Assembly (NCBI GenBank): GCA_963783835.1 | Contig: CAWAOX010000009.1 | Span: forward strand, 1-27,458 | DNA: 27,458 nucleotides | Source of the DNA: CAIQPS01 sp963783835 | Lineage (GTDB): Bacteria; Actinomycetota; Thermoleophilia; RBG-16-64-13 | Direction: 5' to 3' | Shown here: positions 23,557-27,458 of the stretch, piece after piece | Layout: each line of letters starts with the position of its first letter | Position numbering within the stretch: position 1 is the first letter of the stretch | Translations under genes and position numbers: made by a program | The notes under the pieces: model-generated | Databases searched by the model: none | Told to the model about the DNA's origin: nothing | Seen by the model: only the letters and a program-made list of their open reading frames with translations

Positions 23557-24843
23557 CTAGGACTTTCTTCCCACACCCTCGTAGGTGAACCCCAGTCCAG
23601 CGAGCATGGCGCCGTCGAGAGCGTTCCGGCCGTCGATGACGACGGGCCGGGCCATCAACTCCCGGACGGCGGCCCAATCCAGTTTGAGGAACTCGTCCCA
23701 TTCGGTCACCAGGACGCACGCGTCGGCGCCTTCGAGGGCGGAGAGAGCCGAGGGTGTGCAGCTGAGAGCCGGCAGGAGCTTCTCCATGTTCTCCATGGCG
23801 ACGGGGTCGTAGCCCACCACCTGGGCGCCTTCGGCGATGAGCCGCCCGGCGAGCACGATCGACGAAGCCTGCCTGATGTCGTCGGTATTCGGCTTGAAGG
23901 CCAGGCCCAGCAAGGCGATGCGCCGGCCGCGCAGCTCGTCACCGAGGTGGCGCTTGAGCTTGCCAATGACCTTGCGCTTCTGCAGCTCGTTCACCTCGAT
24001 GACCGCGTTCAGCAGCTGGAAGTGGTATCCCGAGTTGCCCGCTATCTGCTTGAGCGCGGAGACGTCCTTGGGGAAGCAGCTTCCGCCGTAGCCGATGCCT
24101 GCTTGAAGGAAGTGCGGCCCGATGCGGCGGTCCAGGCCCATCCCGTGGGCCACGATGGTAACGTCGGCCCCCGTTGCCTCACAGACGTTGGCGATCTCGT
24201 TGATGAAGCTGATCTTCGTGGCGAGGAACGCGTTGGACGCGTACTTGATCATCTCGGCCGACGCGACGTCTGTCGTCAGCACCGGCGAGTCGATCCCCTG
24301 GTACAACTTGGCCACCCGTTCGGCCACTGCCGGCTCGTCCGCCCCCACCACGATACGATCGGCGTGCATGAAATCCTCGATGGCCGTCCCTTCCCGGAGG
24401 AACTCCGGATTGGAGGCGTAGCGGATGTGGCCATACCCGCGATCGGCCAGCCCGGCCTTGATCGCCGCCCCGGTTCCCACCGGCACCGTGGACTTTGTCA
24501 CGAGCACGCGTTCGGCTTGATCGGAGGGTAGGCTGTCGAGGGCCTGCCAGATGCGGGAAAGGTCGGCGTCGCCCGAATAGGTGGCGGGTGTGTCGACGCA
24601 CAGGAAGATGAAGTCGGCCCCGGCGTAAGCCCTGGCGAGATCGGTGGTGAAATGGATGCGTTCCTTTTCTCGAGCGATCAGTTCCGCCAGCCCCGGCTCG
24701 TAAATGGGGATCCCGCCGCCGCGGAGCACCTCCACCTTCTCGGCGTCGACATCCAGAGCGACCACGTCGTGGCCCAGATGCGCCATGCAGGCTGTCGTCA
24801 CCAGTCCCACATATCCCGCTCCGACGACGGCCAGCCGGCTCAC
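23557..24843 (-). CDS. ugd: UDP-glucose/GDP-mannose dehydrogenase family protein (UDP-glucose 6-dehydrogenase)
   Basis: This 428-residue cytosolic enzyme oxidises a nucleotide sugar twice with NAD+ to the uronate, probably UDP-glucose to UDP-glucuronate. The N-terminal Rossmann loop is GAGYVG (8-13). The catalytic Cys256 lies in GYGGSCFPKDVSAL, and LGLAFKPNTDDIRQASS marks the C-terminal NAD-sugar domain. The substrate-binding FLREGTAIEDF is also present. I place the start at GTG 24843, because GAAGG is about 8 bp away and the family motif begins at once. GTG 24852 is possible but almost abuts the ribosome binding site. It follows the amidase gene by 25 bp in the same direction. The product could feed glucuronate-containing surface polymers. 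Confidence 0.9.
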   Translation of the reverse strand: MSRLAVVGAGYVGLVTTACMAHLGHDVVALDVDAEKVEVLRGGGIPIYEPGLAELIAREKERIHFTTDLARAYAGADFIFLCVDTPATYSGDADLSRIWQALDSLPSDQAERVLVTKSTVPVGTGAAIKAGLADRGYGHIRYASNPEFLREGTAIEDFMHADRIVVGADEPAVAERVAKLYQGIDSPVLTTDVASAEMIKYASNAFLATKISFINEIANVCEATGADVTIVAHGMGLDRRIGPHFLQAGIGYGGSCFPKDVSALKQIAGNSGYHFQLLNAVIEVNELQKRKVIGKLKRHLGDELRGRRIALLGLAFKPNTDDIRQASSIVLAGRLIAEGAQVVGYDPVAMENMEKLLPALSCTPSALSALEGADACVLVTEWDEFLKLDWAAVRELMARPVVIDGRNALDGAMLAGLGFTYEGVGRKS

Positions 24844-24868
24844 GATCCGCACCCTTCAAGTTGTTTCA

Positions 24869-25819
24869 TCACTCCGTCCTCAAGAACTCGACGATTGCCT
24901 GGACCAGTCCTTGCACAATCTTATCCTGATAGGCAGGGGTCCTGAGTTGCTTGTCCTCGGTAGGGTTGCTCATGAAGCCCATCTCGACCAGTATCACCGG
25001 CACGTCCGACCAGTTGAAACCGGTGAGGTCGCTCCGTTCCTGGAGACCCCGGTCTTGAGCGCCGGTGGCGGCGATCAGTTCGCGCTGGGCGATGCTGGCC
25101 GCCCTCTTGGACGCGGCGGCGATGTCGTCGGTCCAGCCCTTTATCGACGCCGGGTAGAGCGTGAACAGGCCGTGGACCGAGCGGTCGCCCGACCCGTTGG
25201 CGTGGAGGCGGACGGTCAGGTCGGCGCCCGCCTCGTTCTCTAGCTGCGCCCTGGCGATGTTGGAGATGTCGACATCCTGGGTCGTCCGGGTCATCACGAC
25301 CTTGATGCCCCGCGCCTCGAGCGCGTCGCGCAGCTTCAGGCCGACTGCCAATGCCACCTCGCTCTCTGGGATGCCTGTGAGGACGCTGGAGGTCCCGCTG
25401 CTGACCTTGGCCTTCTTCCGCGTCGATCCTGGGCCGATCGGCTCGAGGGCGCCGTTGGCGTGGGCCTGGTGGCCGGGGTCGATCGCTATCACCTTGCCCG
25501 CGAGCCAATTGGTCGTCGAGGTGGCGCCCGAGGCGGACGTGGTCGTCGGGCCGTTAGCGGTGGCGCTGTGGACGGTGGATGGCGTGAGCTCCGTGGTCAC
25601 CGTTTCGGTGGTGGATACTTCTGCCGTTGAGGCCAAGGTGGAACCGGGGGCCTCGTCACCGGAGGCGCCCGTAGCGAGCACCACACCGGTGATGACCGCC
25701 GCCAACACCACCGCCGCTCCGACCGCCGCCAACACCACGCGCCCCCACTGGCGGCGAAGCCGCCTCTGCTGGAGATTCTCGATCAGCTCGCTGGTCTCGT
25801 GCTCCCGCGGCTCGGTCAT
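24869..25819 (-). CDS. N-acetylmuramoyl-L-alanine amidase, membrane-anchored (Amidase_3)
   Basis: This 316-residue enzyme cleaves the bond between N-acetylmuramate and L-alanine of peptidoglycan. The N-terminus is cytoplasmic (1-27), followed by one membrane helix (about 28-50), a Ser/Thr-rich extracellular spacer (51-105) and the Amidase_3 domain (106-316). Zinc ligands are His117 (IAIDPGHQAH), a Glu in PESEVAL (152 or 154) and His206 (VRLHANGS). The catalytic Glu279 lies in VEMGFMSN. The ATG at 25819 overlaps the upstream stop by one base (TGATG), implying translational coupling. The frame stays open much further upstream (to 26266), but that part is antisense-frame noise over the LOG gene. 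Anchoring as a type II membrane protein suggests wall remodelling at the cell surface. Confidence 0.92.
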   Translation of the reverse strand: MTEPREHETSELIENLQQRRLRRQWGRVVLAAVGAAVVLAAVITGVVLATGASGDEAPGSTLASTAEVSTTETVTTELTPSTVHSATANGPTTTSASGATSTTNWLAGKVIAIDPGHQAHANGALEPIGPGSTRKKAKVSSGTSSVLTGIPESEVALAVGLKLRDALEARGIKVVMTRTTQDVDISNIARAQLENEAGADLTVRLHANGSGDRSVHGLFTLYPASIKGWTDDIAAASKRAASIAQRELIAATGAQDRGLQERSDLTGFNWSDVPVILVEMGFMSNPTEDKQLRTPAYQDKIVQGLVQAIVEFLRTE

Positions 25820-26304
25820 CAGACCGTCTCGCGAGCATCGAGTGCTCGCCGTATCAGCGCCATCGCCTCCCGGGGGGACGAGGCATACCAGATCCCTTCG
25901 GTGCCCACGTCGTTCTGCAGACGCCAGCCGGACAGGATGACGACCGGGCGGCCCACCCTCGCAGCGAGCCCGATCTCGGAGAGCGTGCCATAGCTGCCCC
26001 CGATCGCGATGACCGCGTCGCCGGAACTGACCACCGCGAGGTTGCGGGCGTGACCCAGGCCGGTGGTGATGACGTGGTCGAGGTAGCGATTGGCGGGGCT
26101 GCGGTCGTGGCCGGGCAGGATGCCGATGGTAGACCCGCCGGCCTCGCTGGCGCCGCGAGCGGCCGCCTCCATGATGCCCGACAGCCCACCGCATACAAGC
26201 GTCGCCCCGGCCTCGGCGACAAGACGGCCGACTTCCATTGCTAGCGCGTACTCGGCGGCTCCACACTGGCCTCCGCCGATCACCGAGATATACTCCGGTT
26301 GCAT
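25819..26304 (-). CDS. LOG/TIGR00725-like nucleotide-binding protein
   Basis: This 161-residue Rossmann-like protein has GGLSGIMEAAARGA (39-52), a GILPG loop (61-65), GLGHARNLAVV (82-92) and GGSYGTLSEI (102-111). The last corresponds to the PGGxGTxxE motif of lysine-decarboxylase-like LOG proteins, with Ser in place of the second Gly position. LOG enzymes hydrolyse cytokinin nucleotides or related nucleoside monophosphates; the short TIGR00725 branch has no established activity. I start at ATG 26304, which is preceded by TATCCT six bases upstream and no ribosome binding site, so the mRNA is probably leaderless. The frame is open to 26376 but that part is Arg/Ala noise. It is followed by the amidase gene with a one-base overlap. 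Confidence 0.85.
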   Translation of the reverse strand: MQPEYISVIGGGQCGAAEYALAMEVGRLVAEAGATLVCGGLSGIMEAAARGASEAGGSTIGILPGHDRSPANRYLDHVITTGLGHARNLAVVSSGDAVIAIGGSYGTLSEIGLAARVGRPVVILSGWRLQNDVGTEGIWYASSPREAMALIRRALDARETV

Positions 26305-26310
26305 TGGGCT

Positions 26311-26316
26311 AGGATA
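26311..26316 (-). promoter_or_regulatory. -10 box for a leaderless transcript of the LOG-amidase-ugd genes
   Basis: TATCCT on the - strand ends 6 bases before ATG 26304. This is the spacing at which transcription would begin at or next to the start codon, and no Shine-Dalgarno sequence is present. No good -35 is visible, which is common for such actinobacterial promoters. Confidence 0.45.
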
Positions 26317-26383
26317 ACATCGAGCCGCGTGACGGCCCGGGCTGGGCGCCGCCCGGCGCGCCCGCGCGCCCCCCACTCAGCGT

Positions 26384-26451
26384 GGGAGGCTAATGACCCC
26401 TCGAAGGAGGAGTCGTGAAACGCAGCCGGGACGGGGGGTTATTAGCCTCCC
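26384..26451. repeat. 17-bp-arm inverted repeat covering the helicase stop codon
   Basis: Positions 26384-26400 pair with 26435-26451 over 17 positions with one non-Watson-Crick pair (G26395/T26440). The loop is 34 nt. The helicase stop (26392-26390) lies inside the left arm, and the right arm encodes part of its C-terminal tail. The single odd pair is a G-U in a + strand RNA but a C-A mismatch in helicase mRNA. It may be a terminator or a palindromic repeat inserted at the gene end. Confidence 0.6.
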
Positions 26452-27458
26452 CTAGCGCACCCAGCAGCCGGACCGCCTGCTCTTTGTCGAGCGGCTCGTT
26501 CCAATTGCCGCACTTGGGGGACTGCACGCACGAAGGGCAACCGGCCTCGCAGGGGCAGTCCCTCACCAGCTTGTAAGCGTCGGCCACCCACTCGGGGAAG
26601 CGCTCGAAGCCCTGCCGCGATATGCCCACACCTCCCGCGTGGCCATCGTAGATGAAGATGGTGGGTTCCTCAGTCTGGGAATGGACCGGCGTGGAGAGGC
26701 CGCCGATATCCCACCGATCGCACATGGCGAAGAGGGGCAGCAGAGCGATGAGCGCATGCTCGACCGCGTGGATGGCCCCGGGCAGCCGGACCAGCTCCGC
26801 CTCAGAGGGGAACAACTCGGCCGGGAGGGTGAACCACATGGCTTCGGTGACGAACTCCTGCGCGGGCAGATCGAGCTCCTCCGTCCCCAATACCTCGTTG
26901 CCGCCCGTCCGGCGCTTCTGGAATGCGACCACCCGGCTGGTGACCGCGATCTCTCCCAGGCGGAGCGACAGCGGGCCATGGGACGTCCGCAGGCTCTCGG
27001 AGAGGATGCGGGTATCGGTCTCTCGCCGGGGAAGGGTGTGATACGAGTCCCAGAAGGGCCGCACCAGGGCCACCCGGCCATCCAGGTCGAGCTCTGTGAC
27101 CAGGTAGGCGTCGCCCATGTGCAGGTAGACCGCCCCGGGATGGAGGGCCGAAAAGGCGGTCTCCGCCCCCTCCGTGCCGACGATATCGCCCGTCTCTCCA
27201 TCTACGATGGTGTACTGCGCGCCGGCGGTGGAGCGCAGGCCGATCTTGGCCGCGGGAAACCCGGAGCCGGCGAAGAACCAGGAATCCTTCTTGCGGCGCA
27301 AGAGGCCGTCCTGCTCCGCCCGTTCGAGAGCGGCCGGGAACTCGGGTCCGAAGAACCGGGTGTCGGCGGCCGTGAGAGCGCCTTCGTAGGCCGCCGCGGC
27401 CAGATGGTCCAGATGGATGAACGGGTTGGCGAAATCGACAGTCGCGGCCTCCACCTCG
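26390..27458 (-). CDS. DEAD/DEAH-box helicase, C-terminal part with DUF1998 and zinc-binding cysteines (partial at window edge)
   Basis: Only the last about 355 residues are in the window; the reading frame continues past the right edge, so the start and the ATPase motifs are not visible. The visible part has the C-terminal layout of YprA/MrfA-like helicases: winged-helix-like AALERAEQDGLLRRK, then a beta-rich part, then DUF1998 (AMWFTLPAELF, GAIHAVEHALIALLPLFAMC, IFIYDGHAGGVGISR). The four-cysteine cluster CPCEAGCPSCVQSPKCGNWN is at about 26505-26565. MrfA-type helicases unwind DNA and act in repair of mitomycin-type lesions in Bacillus. The final residues after LLGALGEA are encoded by an inverted repeat and do not resemble family sequence. 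It is followed after 85 bp by the LOG gene in the same direction. Confidence 0.85.
   Translation of the reverse strand, partial: EVEAATVDFANPFIHLDHLAAAAYEGALTAADTRFFGPEFPAALERAEQDGLLRRKKDSWFFAGSGFPAAKIGLRSTAGAQYTIVDGETGDIVGTEGAETAFSALHPGAVYLHMGDAYLVTELDLDGRVALVRPFWDSYHTLPRRETDTRILSESLRTSHGPLSLRLGEIAVTSRVVAFQKRRTGGNEVLGTEELDLPAQEFVTEAMWFTLPAELFPSEAELVRLPGAIHAVEHALIALLPLFAMCDRWDIGGLSTPVHSQTEEPTIFIYDGHAGGVGISRQGFERFPEWVADAYKLVRDCPCEAGCPSCVQSPKCGNWNEPLDKEQAVRLLGALGEANNPPSRLRFTTPPSRGH

Noticed and set aside
25820..26266. 150-residue N-terminal extension of the amidase
   Set aside because: It runs out of frame across the LOG-like gene and is an Arg/His/Pro-rich mirror sequence; ATG 25819 with the membrane anchor right after it is the natural start.
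1..27458. Defence system, CRISPR array, prophage or insertion sequence
   Set aside because: No regularly spaced repeats, integrase, transposase, restriction or toxin-antitoxin-like genes were seen. The only helicase fragment is of the DUF1998 repair type, and the missing N-terminal part and neighbours to the right cannot be judged.

Overview
This window is about 27.5 kb of high-GC DNA. It carries densely packed bacterial genes, frequent GTG/TTG starts, ATGA-type overlaps, and several genes with a TAnnnT box just upstream of the start but no Shine-Dalgarno sequence, as in leaderless mRNA. The Thr/Ala-rich linker behind the lipobox of a binding lipoprotein, the zinc-ribbon/DUF4282 protein and the DUF3417-type glucan phosphorylase all suit an Actinomycetota genome, possibly a deep-branching uncultured lineage; the rank below phylum is a guess. 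No rRNA, tRNA, CRISPR array, transposase or phage gene was seen.

Region 1 (1-8424, + strand) is one apparent operon. It runs from a promoter with an 18-bp perfect palindrome through a saccharopine-dehydrogenase-family oxidoreductase, an aldehyde dehydrogenase interrupted by a one-base frameshift, and a complete branched-chain-amino-acid-type ABC transporter (binding lipoprotein, two ATPases, two permeases), to a TetR regulator. The layout suggests import of an amino acid or amino-acid-like compound, its oxidation in two steps, and autoregulation by the TetR protein at the palindrome. Lysine or another omega-amino acid is a reasonable but unproven substrate.

Region 2 (8485-15733) holds a cytoplasmic UshA/5'-nucleotidase-like metallophosphatase (- strand) and a divergent conserved hypothetical protein. 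These are followed by a membrane-bound GGDEF-EAL protein (- strand), a 370-bp intergenic region with a nested hairpin, and an OmpR-type response regulator/histidine kinase pair (+ strand).

Region 3 (15782-20554) is a divergent alpha-glucan module: glycogen phosphorylase (- strand, frameshifted near its N-terminus) and 4-alpha-glucanotransferase MalQ (+ strand). They are separated by 47 bp with overlapping -10-like boxes. Together they would degrade and remodel glycogen or maltodextrin to glucose-1-phosphate.

Region 4 (20533-27458) contains envelope and housekeeping genes. They are an O-antigen-ligase-like polytopic membrane protein, a zinc-ribbon DUF4282 membrane protein with a near-ideal promoter and an intrinsic terminator, and a small conserved-looking protein. 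A - strand cluster follows, transcribed in the order DUF1998 DEAD-box helicase (C-terminal part only, cut by the window edge), LOG/TIGR00725-like protein, N-acetylmuramoyl-L-alanine amidase, UDP-glucose-type dehydrogenase. A 17-bp-arm inverted repeat encodes the helicase's last residues and stop codon.

Most of the content is recognisable metabolism and signalling. I did not find a clear new defence or mobile system. The points most worth checking are the palindromic operator, the two +1 frameshifts in C5 runs, the ABC ATPase with a degenerate signature motif, and several DNA/RNA secondary structures.
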